The notes below the pieces were generated by a model. It was not told the origin of the DNA, searched no databases, and saw only the letters and a program-made list of their open reading frames with translations. Shown in pieces: positions 24,679 to 34,029 of a stretch of 64,000 bases of DNA. The position numbers and the translations under genes are program-made. The stretch's first letter is position 1. Each line of letters begins with the position of its first letter. Origin of the DNA: Planctomycetia bacterium (lineage in GTDB: Bacteria > Planctomycetota > Phycisphaerae > UBA1845 > UTPLA1); NCBI GenBank assembly GCA_015075745.1, contig JABTTW010000002.1, forward strand, positions 372,001 to 436,000, given 5' to 3'.

Positions 24679-25644
24679 TCATTTCTTCATGCGGGCCAGA
24701 TCGGCCTCAGCGGCGATGTAACCGAATGCCGGCCAATAGCCCCCTGCGACGACTTTCTCGAAGATTTCCTTCGCCCCGTTGCGATCACCGTTGCAGAGGC
24801 GCCAGTTGCCGACGCCGTAGCCCATGGTGGCGAGGTCGAGGTCTGAGGCCTTCTGAACATCGAGCAGGCTCTCGGGGGAAATCAGGCCCTTGTACATGAG
24901 GAGTCGCTGGAAGTAGGCCTTGTTTTCAATGATGTCCATACCCTCGTTGATGGGCTCGAGGAGTTTGGCCGCTTCTTCGTCGCGGTCCATGCGGCGCAGG
25001 GCCATGTACATCCAGTCGGTGACCGCGACGACGTTGTCGTCGTACTTGCCGCCGGCCTTCATGGCCTCGCCGAAGGCATCGAGAGCAGCGGAGAAATCGC
25101 CCTTGAGATAACGAGCGACGCCGAGGTGATAGTGAACGTTGAAGTGCAGGGTCGTCAGCGGGATGTTCCGCGCGTTGGGCATGCCGTCCTGCTCGATGAC
25201 GTCCTCGGTGCCGGAGATGAGGCGGGCGGCGCTTTGGAGGTCGGCGATGGCGTTGTCGAACTGCCGGACGGTGATATAGCGATGGCCGCGATGGCGATAG
25301 AGCGGGGCGTACTTTCGATGCCGCTCGATCCCGCTGGTGAAGACGTTAATGGCGTCGGTCATTCGCCATAGGTAGCCGAGACGTCGGCCGACCCAGATGA
25401 GCAGGTCGGGATTGCCGGGATTCGCGCGGGCATTGGCTTCGGCCCTGCGCAGGTCTGATTCCAGCTTGGCTTTTTCAGAGGCGGGCGGGTTTGCGTAGAG
25501 CGGCCTGCCGAGGAGGGAGATGGTCTCCGGCGCGTTGGGGTCGTTGCGATAGCGGGCGATGTCGGCCTCCTGGTGGGCCGGTTGACCGCAGGCGAAGCCG
25601 CACGTCACGAGTAGCGTTACCGTCATTATGCCGATTTGTTTCAT
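24679..25644 (-). CDS. TPR-containing lipoprotein
   Basis: A 321-residue protein with a lipoprotein signal (MKQIGIMTVTLLVTCGFAC, lipid on Cys19). From residue ~75 it is made of helical repeats: KAKLESDLRRAEANARANPGN, LIWVGRRLGYLWRMTDAINVF, YAPLYRHRGHRYITVRQFDNAIADL and HYHLGVARYLKGDFSAALDAFGEAM, the TPR pattern. Start at 25644, because a GGGAG stands eight bases upstream. Likely a peptide- or protein-binding scaffold at a membrane; convergent with rfbD. Confidence 0.7.
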   Translation of the reverse strand: MKQIGIMTVTLLVTCGFACGQPAHQEADIARYRNDPNAPETISLLGRPLYANPPASEKAKLESDLRRAEANARANPGNPDLLIWVGRRLGYLWRMTDAINVFTSGIERHRKYAPLYRHRGHRYITVRQFDNAIADLQSAARLISGTEDVIEQDGMPNARNIPLTTLHFNVHYHLGVARYLKGDFSAALDAFGEAMKAGGKYDDNVVAVTDWMYMALRRMDRDEEAAKLLEPINEGMDIIENKAYFQRLLMYKGLISPESLLDVQKASDLDLATMGYGVGNWRLCNGDRNGAKEIFEKVVAGGYWPAFGYIAAEADLARMKK

Positions 25645-25948
25645 TGGATCGCTCCCACCCGAGACGGCGGCGCGAAATTCACGGCGCACATCTCCCACCT
25701 GTATCTATCGGGCAGTCGAGCCTCCCGAAATCACCAGTGGAGCTTTACGGACCTGCTCCCAGGGGTTCTGCGTCCGCCTCATCGCCCCGGGGCCGCGAAC
25801 CTATCCACTGGCCGGACAAGTCGTTAGACTGATGGGGCAGAGGGCCGGACCGTGAAGTAGTCCGTTCCGACGATTTATTGGTTGTGAATCTTTATGCCGG
25901 CGAGCGACGCCGCTGTTGTCGTCCCGGCGTGTGCGGAAGGATCCGACG
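25645..25948. other. Intergenic region before ricT
   Basis: Separates the divergent TPR lipoprotein and ricT genes. It should contain both promoters. I found no hairpin, RNA gene or strong consensus box. Confidence 0.4.
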
Positions 25949-27346
25949 ATGGTTGCAGATCTGACAGTTCTCAATGACCGTCCGGAGTATAAGGGGCCGG
26001 CCAGCTTCAGCCCCAGCGGGTGCGATCCGAACGGGCGCTGCGGCAATGGGCTGGAGAAAATCTACCCGACCTGCGCCGTGCGCTACGGCTATATGAATTA
26101 CATCGGGGAGTTTCGCTATGCCCCGGGGATGCTCTTTGGGTGCGGCGGGAAAGTCGTCATTCAGACGCAGCGCGGCATCGAAATCGGCGAGCAGGTGAGC
26201 CTGACCTGCACGGGCTGTGACAAGTCCATCAAGCGTCAGACGATGCTCGACTACATGAAGAAGAGCGGCCCCGACTTTTATCAGCTCAAGAGCGGGCGGA
26301 TCCTGCGGGCGGTCACACCGCAGGACCTGATCGAGGAAAAGCACCTGGTCGATGGCTCACGGGAAAAAATCCTGCGCGCCCGGGAACTGGCCCGCGAGCT
26401 TGGCCTGGACATGAAGTTCGTCGCCTGTGAGCACATCTTCGGCGGCGAGCGAATCATTTATCACTTCATGGCGGAAGGCCGGATCGACTTCCGGGAGTTC
26501 GTCCGCCAGCTAGCTCACGAATATCACACGCGCATCGAGATGCACCAGGTCGGGGCGCGGGACGAGGCCCGGCTGGTCGCGGATTTTGAAATCTGCGGCA
26601 GGGAGTGCTGCTGCAAAAACTTTTTGAAGACGCTTCGGCCCGTGTCGATGCGGATGGCCAAGATTCAGAAGGCGACGCTCGATCCGTCAAAGGTTTCCGG
26701 CCGGTGCGGTCGCCTGCGATGCTGCCTGCGATACGAACACGAGGGCTACGAGGAACTGGACAAGAAGCTGCCGCGCGTGGGCAATCGCGTGCGTACGGAG
26801 TCCGGGATCGGCACGGTGCGAGACCGCCAGATTCTCACGCAACTGGTGTCGATCATTTACGACGACGGCGACCGGATTGAGACCGTCGGCGTGGAGGATC
26901 TGCTCGAACGAAATCTGCCCAAGCGGGCGCCGATGGATCCGGCTGCGGCGAACGATGCCAACGCGCGCGGACGTCGACCGTCCGGGCGCGGGCCGGATGC
27001 CCCCGGTGATCGGCCTCGACGGGACGGGCCTCCTCCACAACAGACCCCTTCCGGTGAGAACCAGGTTCCGCCGCCGGGAAGCTCGACGGATCAGTCCGTG
27101 GGTGAATCGGCGCAGCCGCGCACGGGCGAATCGGGCCCTGCGGGCGGGGGCGAAGGCGGCGGAAATGCCGGTCGCGATCGACCGCGCGGCGGCCGTCGTC
27201 GCGGTCGCAGGGGTCGCCGCGGGGGCGCGGGACGCCAAGATCAATCCGACAATCGTGCGACACCGCCGGCAGAAGGCGGTAAAATGGGTGAACCTCCACC
27301 GCCGGCAGATCGTTCAGAAGAACGTCCCCCGAATGCCGATTCATGA
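25949..27346 (+). CDS. ricT: RicT-like PSP1-domain iron-sulphur protein with basic RG-rich tail
   Basis: 465 residues. The N-terminal two thirds match the PSP1/YaaT family: FEICGRECCCKNFLKTLRPVSMRMAK and SGRCGRLRCCLRYEHEGYEEL hold the conserved cysteine clusters that bind Fe-S in RicT, with EMHQVGARDEARLVADF before. In Bacillus, RicAFT guides RNase Y and mRNA maturation. The first ~35 residues add GCDPNGRCGNGLEKIYPTC. After residue ~325 comes a disordered tail ending in an Arg/Gly block (GGRRRGRRGRRGGAGRQ), likely RNA-binding. GGAAGGA precedes the ATG at 25949; a longer frame upstream is not needed. Confidence 0.85.
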   Translation: MVADLTVLNDRPEYKGPASFSPSGCDPNGRCGNGLEKIYPTCAVRYGYMNYIGEFRYAPGMLFGCGGKVVIQTQRGIEIGEQVSLTCTGCDKSIKRQTMLDYMKKSGPDFYQLKSGRILRAVTPQDLIEEKHLVDGSREKILRARELARELGLDMKFVACEHIFGGERIIYHFMAEGRIDFREFVRQLAHEYHTRIEMHQVGARDEARLVADFEICGRECCCKNFLKTLRPVSMRMAKIQKATLDPSKVSGRCGRLRCCLRYEHEGYEELDKKLPRVGNRVRTESGIGTVRDRQILTQLVSIIYDDGDRIETVGVEDLLERNLPKRAPMDPAAANDANARGRRPSGRGPDAPGDRPRRDGPPPQQTPSGENQVPPPGSSTDQSVGESAQPRTGESGPAGGGEGGGNAGRDRPRGGRRRGRRGRRGGAGRQDQSDNRATPPAEGGKMGEPPPPADRSEERPPNADS

Positions 27347-27374
27347 GGCTCGGCGTCAGGGGCACGAGTGACCG

Positions 27375-27959
27375 ATGTCCAAGAAGAAGCCCATTACATC
27401 ACCATCACCGACCACAACGGCGGTCGAATCGCCCTATCACCCACAGGCCTTTGAGTTCCTGCGGCAGGGGCTTGACTACACGGTGCGAAAGACCCACGGC
27501 GACCGCGCCGATGTGGTGCGCGGCATCCTGCAATGGCTTCAGGAACATCAGGCCGAGCTGAGCCAGCTCCCCGTGCTCTTGTCTCGCGGCGAGATTCCCC
27601 CGGTCATCGTGAACATGATCCGGCAGATCGGCGACCTGGAGGCTGCCGCCGACCATTTGAACCTGCACGTTTCCGGCGAAGACCTTTGCTGGGGGCTGCG
27701 CGATCTGGCGGTGGAAAACTGGGGACTGATGGCTGCCGTGGTGCTGCGTCACTGGGGCATTCGCACGACCCGGGACTTCGGCAGGATGGTGTTCTCGCTG
27801 GTGGATCAGGGCCTTCTGGCCAAGCAGCCGGACGACGACATCGAGGACTTTTCCGACGTTTATGAGTTCGGCAAGGCGTTTGACCTGTCCTACAAGATCG
27901 ATCTTGCCGCCAACGCGAGGCCCGGGCGACGGGTCTCCGAATCGAAGGACGAGGAATAG
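27375..27959 (+). CDS. Minf_1886-family protein
   Basis: A 194-residue soluble protein whose N-terminal pattern HPQAFEFLRQGLDYTVRKTHG and later HVSGEDLCWGLRDLAVENWGLMAAVVLRHWGIRTTRDFGRMVFSLVDQGLL match the Minf_1886 family known from PVC-superphylum genomes. Its role is not established. It starts 28 bp after ricT and is followed by a small membrane protein with a single-base gap, so the three are probably one transcript. Confidence 0.8.
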   Translation: MSKKKPITSPSPTTTAVESPYHPQAFEFLRQGLDYTVRKTHGDRADVVRGILQWLQEHQAELSQLPVLLSRGEIPPVIVNMIRQIGDLEAAADHLNLHVSGEDLCWGLRDLAVENWGLMAAVVLRHWGIRTTRDFGRMVFSLVDQGLLAKQPDDDIEDFSDVYEFGKAFDLSYKIDLAANARPGRRVSESKDEE

Positions 27960-27960
27960 C

Positions 27961-28125
27961 ATGGCGACGACGAAAGCGACGGCGACCGATACATACGCCT
28001 GGGAGAAGGAGCTTGCGCCCAAGGTGACGCGCGGCACCCTCATGTTGCCCATTGCTCTTTACGTGCTGTGGACGGGCCTGCTGGCGTACATTGCCTTCGA
28101 TCGCTGGTTCGGCGCGTTGCAATGA
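27961..28125 (+). CDS. Small membrane protein, 54 aa
   Basis: Residues 1-24 are hydrophilic (TYAWEKELAPKVTRGT), followed by one hydrophobic segment (LMLPIALYVLWTGLLAYIAF) and a short end. Starts one base after the Minf_1886-family stop, with GAGGA in the end of that gene as ribosome site. Likely cotranslated and possibly a membrane anchor for an upstream partner; that is inference from the neighbourhood. Confidence 0.65.
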   Translation: MATTKATATDTYAWEKELAPKVTRGTLMLPIALYVLWTGLLAYIAFDRWFGALQ

Positions 28126-28150
28126 GACGCGGCGACGATAGATTGCACGC

Positions 28151-29947
28151 ATGACCACGAGCGCGGCGACAGGCCCCGACCCAGCGGTGCTCGAGGGCAA
28201 CCTTTCCGAACTATCAAAATCTCGACACGCGCTGGCCGAACTACTGGCGACGGCGCGGCATCCCGAATTAATCCAATATGTCAGTGGTCGCGACGGCGAG
28301 CCGACCTACCAATGGCGGGAGGCGGACGGCGTCCTGCGCTGGCTCGGGCGCACGTCGATGCCCAGCGTGAGCAGCGCGGCCCTGATCGAGGCATTTCAGC
28401 CGGGCTCGGCGAATGTTCTGCTCTACTCGCTGGGCAGCGGGCGCGAGGCGCGGAGCCTGCTCGATCGGCTGGCAGCCCATCAGGCGGTCTTCGTGGTTGA
28501 GCCGAATGCATCGGCCGCGGCGCTGGCGCTAAGGCTCGTCGATTTTTCGCGGGAGATTCGCCAGGGGCGGTTTGTTTTATTTGTGGGCCCGACGGCGTGG
28601 GATGACTTTCGGGCATTCATGCAGACTCACCGGGGCTACCTTGAGGCGCAGCGGATTCTGTCGTGGCCGTGGTTTGATTCGCAGATGATCGCGGAGGTTT
28701 CGTCGCGACTGGGCGAGGTGAATGCCGCGCGATTCGCGGGGCGCGGTGAGGCGGCAGTAGGCGACGAGCGTGAGGCTGGGCAGTCGACGGGCTCATCCGC
28801 GACGGCGGTGGCGATCGTCTCGAATGTCGTGGACGCCGGGGTGTTCCGCACGGCGAAGCTGATTGAGATTGCCGCCGCCGAGATGAATTGGCGATCCTGC
28901 CGGATCGCGCTTGATCAGCCGATCCTCGTTCGGCCGGAGGCGATGGGAGAGGCCGTGCAGCGATTCGCCCCGTCGCTCGTCATTCTGCTGGGGTGCACGC
29001 AAGCGGAACTCGGTTTTGCGCTGCCGGACTGCACGGTCGCGACGCTGCTGATGCCTGGGCAGCGTGCAGACCCCTCGCTGGCCGGCAGGCTCGGCGCGGG
29101 CCAGTGGCTGGGTGTGCCGGACAGCGCGACGCGTGAGATGTGCGCTGCGAATGGCATCGAGATGGATCGGACGATGGTCGTCCCCCCTGCCGCTCAGCCG
29201 GGTCTTTTGCGCCGGTCGAATCAACCGACGACGCGAATCGCCGTGGTCGCCGACGGCGGCGATGTCTCGGCGCGCGGTGCGGGCCTTCACCTCGGATCGC
29301 ATATTCGTCTCTATGAGGCGGCGGCGAAGCTGATTGAAGCCCAGGCGGATCGATACACCGATGAGTCGGCGGCGGACATCGTGAACCGCGCGATGAAGCA
29401 GCTTGGCATGCGGATTGAGAGCGAGGAAGTGATCCTGGGCGTGCTGGATCGCGTTCGGACGATTCTTGGTCCGCTGATTGTGCGTCGCGCCGCGCTGCAT
29501 GCGATGGCGGAGGCGGGCATTGAGTTCGATCTGTTCGGCGGCGGCTGGCGGGACGATTCGGTTCTCGGGCCATATGTGTGCGGAAAGCGGCCGGAGCCGG
29601 ATGAGATGGGTGATTTCGCCGAGCGCTATGGCTGCGTCGTGATTGTCGACACCGGCGAGCGATTGAATCAGGCGGCGCTCGACGCGCTATCCGCAGGACA
29701 GGTGCTATTTGTTCGGCAGGCGGTGCATCGGGACGGGAACGGACCCTACGCGGAATATGTCGAGACGGGCCGGCACATTCAGACGTTTGGTACGTGCGGG
29801 GAACTGGTCGATGGGCTACGCCGATATGCCCGCGAGCCCTCGATCTTCGTGAGCGAGGCGCTGGATGCGGCGCGCATTATGCAGGCGGCGCATACGTGGA
29901 CGCAGCGGCTTGGGGAACTGACCGTGACCGTGGGCGCCTCACGCTGA
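28151..29947 (+). CDS. CgeB-like glycosyltransferase
   Basis: A 598-residue soluble protein. Residues ~1-190 look like a Rossmann-type N-terminal domain (LIQYVSGRDGEPTYQWREADG, LYSLGSGREARSLLDRL, FVVEPNASAAA). Residues ~215-598 resemble CgeB/DUF3880-type GT-B glycosyltransferases with a spore-coat style C-terminal: GIEFDLFGGGWRDD, RYGCVVIVDTGERLNQAALDALSAGQVLFVRQAV and HIQTFGTCGELVDGLRRYAREP. Donor and acceptor unknown. Follows the small membrane gene by 25 bp on the same strand. Confidence 0.65.
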   Translation: MTTSAATGPDPAVLEGNLSELSKSRHALAELLATARHPELIQYVSGRDGEPTYQWREADGVLRWLGRTSMPSVSSAALIEAFQPGSANVLLYSLGSGREARSLLDRLAAHQAVFVVEPNASAAALALRLVDFSREIRQGRFVLFVGPTAWDDFRAFMQTHRGYLEAQRILSWPWFDSQMIAEVSSRLGEVNAARFAGRGEAAVGDEREAGQSTGSSATAVAIVSNVVDAGVFRTAKLIEIAAAEMNWRSCRIALDQPILVRPEAMGEAVQRFAPSLVILLGCTQAELGFALPDCTVATLLMPGQRADPSLAGRLGAGQWLGVPDSATREMCAANGIEMDRTMVVPPAAQPGLLRRSNQPTTRIAVVADGGDVSARGAGLHLGSHIRLYEAAAKLIEAQADRYTDESAADIVNRAMKQLGMRIESEEVILGVLDRVRTILGPLIVRRAALHAMAEAGIEFDLFGGGWRDDSVLGPYVCGKRPEPDEMGDFAERYGCVVIVDTGERLNQAALDALSAGQVLFVRQAVHRDGNGPYAEYVETGRHIQTFGTCGELVDGLRRYAREPSIFVSEALDAARIMQAAHTWTQRLGELTVTVGASR

Positions 29948-30013
29948 CAATATGGCCGCCGTTTCGTGCGGGCGAGACGCCCACGCACCCCCCAATGCTA
30001 CGACGAAACGAGA

Positions 30014-30226
30014 TCAGTTCTGCGATGAATCGTGCGCGGCCCCCTTCGGTGACGAGCCCGCGGCATTGCGGACGTTGTATCCCTTGTCGATCAGGACGCC
30101 GGCCAGGTACATGATCCCGAGATTCGGAGGGTCGTTGCCGTCGGGAATTCGCGGCTGCAGCAGGGCGACGCGGCGGAACAGGGGCACTGATTTAGGGAAT
30201 GGCGGGTGTGTTGATCTGGAAGTCAC
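30014..30226 (-). pseudogene. Possible fragment of a cobalamin-binding-like N-terminal domain
   Basis: The 70-codon frame includes RRVALLQPRIPDGNDPPNLGIMYLAGVLIDKGYNV, a pattern like the start of B12-binding radical SAM proteins (V.L.QP..P......NLG..YLA..L...GY.V). The expected HxD...H or radical SAM regions are absent, so it may be a short remnant. A real small protein of this kind is the alternative. Low confidence. Confidence 0.3.
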
Positions 30227-30229
30227 TCA

Positions 30230-31075
30230 TCAATGATCCGCTCCGTCAGCGATCGTCCAAACGGCGAGCTTCGCAACTCGACCACAGGTTCGTCTTCGCC
30301 CGATCAGCCAGTAAATGAAGACTCCGATCCAAAGCGGGGGGATCACATACTGAAATACCCAAGCCCCCCACTTGGTATCAAAGTGCCAGATTAAGATAGG
30401 CGCTAATGGAATCGCGCATGCCAGAAGGCCAAAATCGGCGAGCCAATGATCCTCGATAAAAATGCGCCTTGCCCGGCGGAAGAGTAGAACACCTAAGAGC
30501 ATAAGCACCATAACGAGATAACTCGATATCTGATAAGTCCACAATGAATAGAAACGAGAAAAGACACTGGGAACGGTGAACATCTGGCCTCCCCAGCCAT
30601 AGCCACCTGAACCGACCAGCGTCATGACGACCCAGCACCTCCACAGCATTGGGGATGCAACGCGTTTACGCCGCTGAGCCGGCCACAGAATGAGAATCGC
30701 ACCGATGCCGTAAGCCAGCGGGCCGAAGTACACCAATCGCGTGTATGTATTTTGGCAGAAGCGCAAAAAGAATCCCCCTTTCCAGGACGGCACGAACAGG
30801 TGTTCATTCGCGATCGTCCATATACACACGATTCGTGGGATTTGCTCCAGATAGATTCCAAGAACCACGAAAAAGGAACCCCAGAAGAACCAACGAATGT
30901 CCGACTGACTTCGGATGAGCCAGTCCCGCGACGCGTGCGATGCTGAAATTGCTGCCCCGCATTCGGGACAACGACCCGTCACAGCCAAATCGCGAAGATC
31001 ATACGAGCATTGATAGCAGCTCAGCGGAGCCACGTTTCCGGAAGTGTCCAATGGGTAATTGGATGGAGGCGTCAA
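30230..31075 (-). CDS. Zinc-ribbon multi-pass membrane protein
   Basis: A 281-residue protein with an N-terminal zinc ribbon (CYQCSYDLRDLAVTGRCPECGAAI, residues ~18-40) and about six hydrophobic segments. The frame reaches further upstream, but the TTG at 31075 overlaps the stop of the upstream gene as TTGA and has GGAG six bases before it, so this start is preferred. The same ribbon, C..C.YDL.DL......CPECG, is in the upstream gene: the two look like a coupled pair. GC is lower than around it. Function unknown. Confidence 0.65.
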   Translation of the reverse strand: MTPPSNYPLDTSGNVAPLSCYQCSYDLRDLAVTGRCPECGAAISASHASRDWLIRSQSDIRWFFWGSFFVVLGIYLEQIPRIVCIWTIANEHLFVPSWKGGFFLRFCQNTYTRLVYFGPLAYGIGAILILWPAQRRKRVASPMLWRCWVVMTLVGSGGYGWGGQMFTVPSVFSRFYSLWTYQISSYLVMVLMLLGVLLFRRARRIFIEDHWLADFGLLACAIPLAPILIWHFDTKWGAWVFQYVIPPLWIGVFIYWLIGRRRTCGRVAKLAVWTIADGADH

Positions 31076-32478
31076 AAGTTGCTCCAACGCACGGCCTTCG
31101 CCGCGATGTGGTATCGATAGAGCCAGAGACAGCACAGGGAGCCGTTGAGCACCAGGATCGCGAGGATCTCCGCGGAGATGCCGGATATCCAGTTCATGCC
31201 GAAATCGCGTGCCAGGCGGCTGATCCATTTGCCCCATGCCCAGTAACTCGTCAGCAAAATGCCGTCGAACGCACAGAACGCCCAGAGAAACGCGGATTCG
31301 TAGCGGATGACCGTCTCACCCCAGCGGCTGTCGGGGAGGATGCCGTGTACGATCCACCACGAGGCGGCCATTGCGCCGATGAAACGATGAACCATCCAGG
31401 AGAGAATCGGAAACAGAAGCAATGCCACGAGGGGAATGTACAACATCGCATTCTTGTATTGTCTCTCGTAGATCGCAAACATTAAGAAGAACCACACGGC
31501 CGCGCACATACCGATCAGCGGATAGCCGGCCCTGGCGAAGCGGCGAGTCGCATCGACATCGTCACGAAGCCTGAGGCGGTTGTAGAAATCCGCCGGGCGA
31601 ATCGCGACGTGTGAGACGGTTTGCAGCCATGCGCCGGGACTTCGTACCAACTGCCAGGCGCACCCGCGACGGGGCGTATCGACGAGCGACTTCGCCACAA
31701 TCATGCCGCACTCCGGGCAGCGAGCTTCCATGGGGAGATCGGTCAAATCGTAGCCGCAGCTTTCGCAGCGTGGGGGCTGATCTTCATCGCTCGGCGCTTG
31801 CGCAACACCGCGCGCCGCGGCACTGAGCCAGTAGACCAGCGAGCCCGCGCTGCCAAAAAAAAGAATCGCGAGAAAGTATGGATCAATGATGTCTCTCGAA
31901 AGTACAAAACCCGCCGAATCGCTCAGATTATTCGAAAGTACGATTAACCCGCCGATGAGGATGGTCAGCGACCATAAGACGCCGAATCCTGATGCGACGG
32001 CGCGAAACGTCCGCCGGAACGCCGCCCATCCGGAACCGCCGCCATAGACCACCGGCAGCAGCAGCCATGCGGAGAACACCGCGGCGCCAAATGCCAACGC
32101 GCAGGCCCCGAGGAAGAAAAACTCCAGGTCACCGATCGTGCCGCCGGCATGCGCCTCCTGCCAGACTTCGGCGAACGAGATCGTGCGAGTCGCCAGCGGG
32201 GTGTAGATCGGCCTGCTCGTTGGCCCGGTACTGGTGATTGGCGGCGGCGCCCAGGTACGCTCAACCGTCAAATCCCACATGAGCAAACACGTCACGGTGC
32301 CGCCGTATAAGAGCAGGCCGCCGGCGAAGAAGACAAAGAACCCCCAGGGCGAACCATTCACCGCCCGCCGCGCCGCCTTCGCGGGACTGAAAATGTGAAA
32401 GAACGCCCCCACTAAGACGGCGTACCCCGCGCTCGGCGGAGGCGAAGAAACTCCCGATTCCGTTGCAGTCTGATTCAC
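31072..32478 (-). CDS. Zinc-ribbon multi-pass membrane protein, Yip1-like
   Basis: 468 residues with about eight to nine hydrophobic segments and a central cytoplasmic-looking zinc ribbon (RCESCGYDLTDLPMEARCPECGMIVAKSL) near residues 247-270. The N-terminal sequence with GYAVLVGAFFHIFSPAKAARRAV and a transmembrane cluster is like planctomycete Yip1-type membrane proteins. Probably cotranscribed with the shorter ribbon protein, whose start overlaps its stop. No reaction can be assigned. Confidence 0.65.
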   Translation of the reverse strand: MNQTATESGVSSPPPSAGYAVLVGAFFHIFSPAKAARRAVNGSPWGFFVFFAGGLLLYGGTVTCLLMWDLTVERTWAPPPITSTGPTSRPIYTPLATRTISFAEVWQEAHAGGTIGDLEFFFLGACALAFGAAVFSAWLLLPVVYGGGSGWAAFRRTFRAVASGFGVLWSLTILIGGLIVLSNNLSDSAGFVLSRDIIDPYFLAILFFGSAGSLVYWLSAAARGVAQAPSDEDQPPRCESCGYDLTDLPMEARCPECGMIVAKSLVDTPRRGCAWQLVRSPGAWLQTVSHVAIRPADFYNRLRLRDDVDATRRFARAGYPLIGMCAAVWFFLMFAIYERQYKNAMLYIPLVALLLFPILSWMVHRFIGAMAASWWIVHGILPDSRWGETVIRYESAFLWAFCAFDGILLTSYWAWGKWISRLARDFGMNWISGISAEILAILVLNGSLCCLWLYRYHIAAKAVRWSNF

Positions 32479-32614
32479 AAATGAGATGCCCGACCCTGAG
32501 TGGATGCTCTCTTCGATGGCTTCACATCAAGTCCGCCGATCGGCGAACCCACTCCATGGTATACGCCAGTGACAGGGAGAAGGCTCAGAACATGCCGCTG
32601 AATCGTCGCCGCCG

Positions 32615-33274
32615 CTACTGGATTTTCGCCGGGCCGCGCTTGTCGAATTCCTCGACCTCGCGGATCGACTCCAAGCTGAATACGTCGGTCGTGCGGCAAT
32701 AAAGAGGACCGCCCTGCCGCCCTATCGCCTGAAGCTTGACCGGGTCGCAGACCATGTCGCCATCGACCAGGACGGAGTCGTCCACGTGAATCGCCAAGAC
32801 GTCGCCGAAGACGGCCTGCCCGGCGCCCGGGCCGTCGCCGAGGCTGATGATTTGCCGCAGGCGGCACTCGATATTCACCGGGCTCTCCTTCACAAGCACG
32901 GGGCGCACGCATTTGGCGGTGACCGGCGTCAGGCCGCTCTTCTCAAACTCGCTGACGCCGGCGGCGAACTCGGTGCTGCAAACGTTCATCCGCTCGGCGA
33001 TCGGCTCGGTCACCGTGGCGATGACGAACTCCTTCGTCGCCTGGATGTTGCGAAGCGTGTCCTTCGGCCGGCTGTGGCGATTGAGCGCGGGGGAAAAAAC
33101 GACGACCGGCGGATTGGCGGAGAGCATGTTGTAGAAGGAGAACGGCGCCAGGTTCGGCCGGCCCTCTTCGTCGATGGTCGAGACAAAGGCGATGGGCCGC
33201 GGCTGAACGAAGGAGAGACACAGGCGTTGCGTCGCCCGCCAGGAATGCTCGGTGTTGGAGAGGTCGATGTACAT
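32615..33274 (-). CDS. Flavin reductase family protein (FMN-binding split barrel)
   Basis: 219 residues. The motif RPIAFVSTIDEEGRPNLAPFSFYNMLSANPPVVVFSPAL and KDTLRNIQATKEFVIATVTEP are typical of the DIM6/NTAB flavin reductase-like domain. These proteins bind FMN and often supply reduced flavin to mono-oxygenases or act as oxidoreductases themselves. The ATG at 33274 (MYIDLSNTE) is preferred to the upstream start by similarity. No partner oxygenase is near; it faces the nucleotidyltransferase gene divergently. Confidence 0.85.
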   Translation of the reverse strand: MYIDLSNTEHSWRATQRLCLSFVQPRPIAFVSTIDEEGRPNLAPFSFYNMLSANPPVVVFSPALNRHSRPKDTLRNIQATKEFVIATVTEPIAERMNVCSTEFAAGVSEFEKSGLTPVTAKCVRPVLVKESPVNIECRLRQIISLGDGPGAGQAVFGDVLAIHVDDSVLVDGDMVCDPVKLQAIGRQGGPLYCRTTDVFSLESIREVEEFDKRGPAKIQ

Positions 33275-33455
33275 GCTGCGGATTCTACTGATTCTCAGGA
33301 ATCGTGGCACGCCCCGGTAACTGCTTCAATCCAGCGAGGGATCATACGGGGGTTTATGCTGTCAACAGCCCGCCCAAATGGCTAGAATAGTGGTTGTGAA
33401 GATCCCCGATGTCGACATTCCGATTACGCCTGTTCGCGTCCCAATGGAGTGGATC

Positions 33456-34016
33456 ATGCGCGCCGAACGAGCTGTCGAAAAGGTTCGCGAGAAACTAGTC
33501 AAGACGTGCCGGGCGCTGGAGGGCGCAGGCGTTCCATACGTCGTCATCGGCGGAAACGCCGTGGCTGTCTGGGTCGGCAGCCGCGACGAAGGGGCCATCC
33601 GCAACACAAAGGACGTGGATATCCTGCTTAACCGGGCCGACCTCGATCGAGCGGCTCAGGCCATGTCGGCAGCAGGCTTTGACATGACCGAGATTGACGG
33701 CATCACGATGTTCCTGGATCGCGACGACCCGATGCCCAGTCGAGGCGTTCACGTTGTCTTCGCGGGCGAAAAGATCAAGCCGCATGATCGCTTCCCCGCG
33801 CCGGCCGTGGTCAAGGGCATTCGCAGTTCCGAAGGCGTGGACGCCATCGAGCTAAGAGAACTCTTGGTCTTGAAGTTGATCGCCTTTCGGGACATCGACC
33901 GCGTACACATCCGCGACATGATCAAAGTCGGGCTGATCGATGATGAAGTCGCCGATCAGATTCCAGTCGAGCTTCGCCCGCGGCTTGAGGAGATTCGGGC
34001 GAATCCTGACGGCTAG
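33456..34016 (+). CDS. Nucleotidyltransferase-like protein (MNT/AbiEii-type fold)
   Basis: 186 residues from the ATG at 33456, chosen because GGAG stands six bases upstream; an in-frame ATG at 33378 would add 26 residues. The core is VPYVVIGGNAVAVWVGSRDEGAIRNTKDVDILL, i.e. GG then a DxD pair (KDVDILL), followed by FDMTEIDGITMFLDRDD and a helical C-terminus. This is the minimal nucleotidyltransferase signature seen in the MNT and AbiEii groups, some of which are toxins or antitoxins. No HEPN partner is adjacent, so function stays open. Confidence 0.7.
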   Translation: MRAERAVEKVREKLVKTCRALEGAGVPYVVIGGNAVAVWVGSRDEGAIRNTKDVDILLNRADLDRAAQAMSAAGFDMTEIDGITMFLDRDDPMPSRGVHVVFAGEKIKPHDRFPAPAVVKGIRSSEGVDAIELRELLVLKLIAFRDIDRVHIRDMIKVGLIDDEVADQIPVELRPRLEEIRANPDG

Positions 34017-34029
34017 AGGTTCCAACAGC

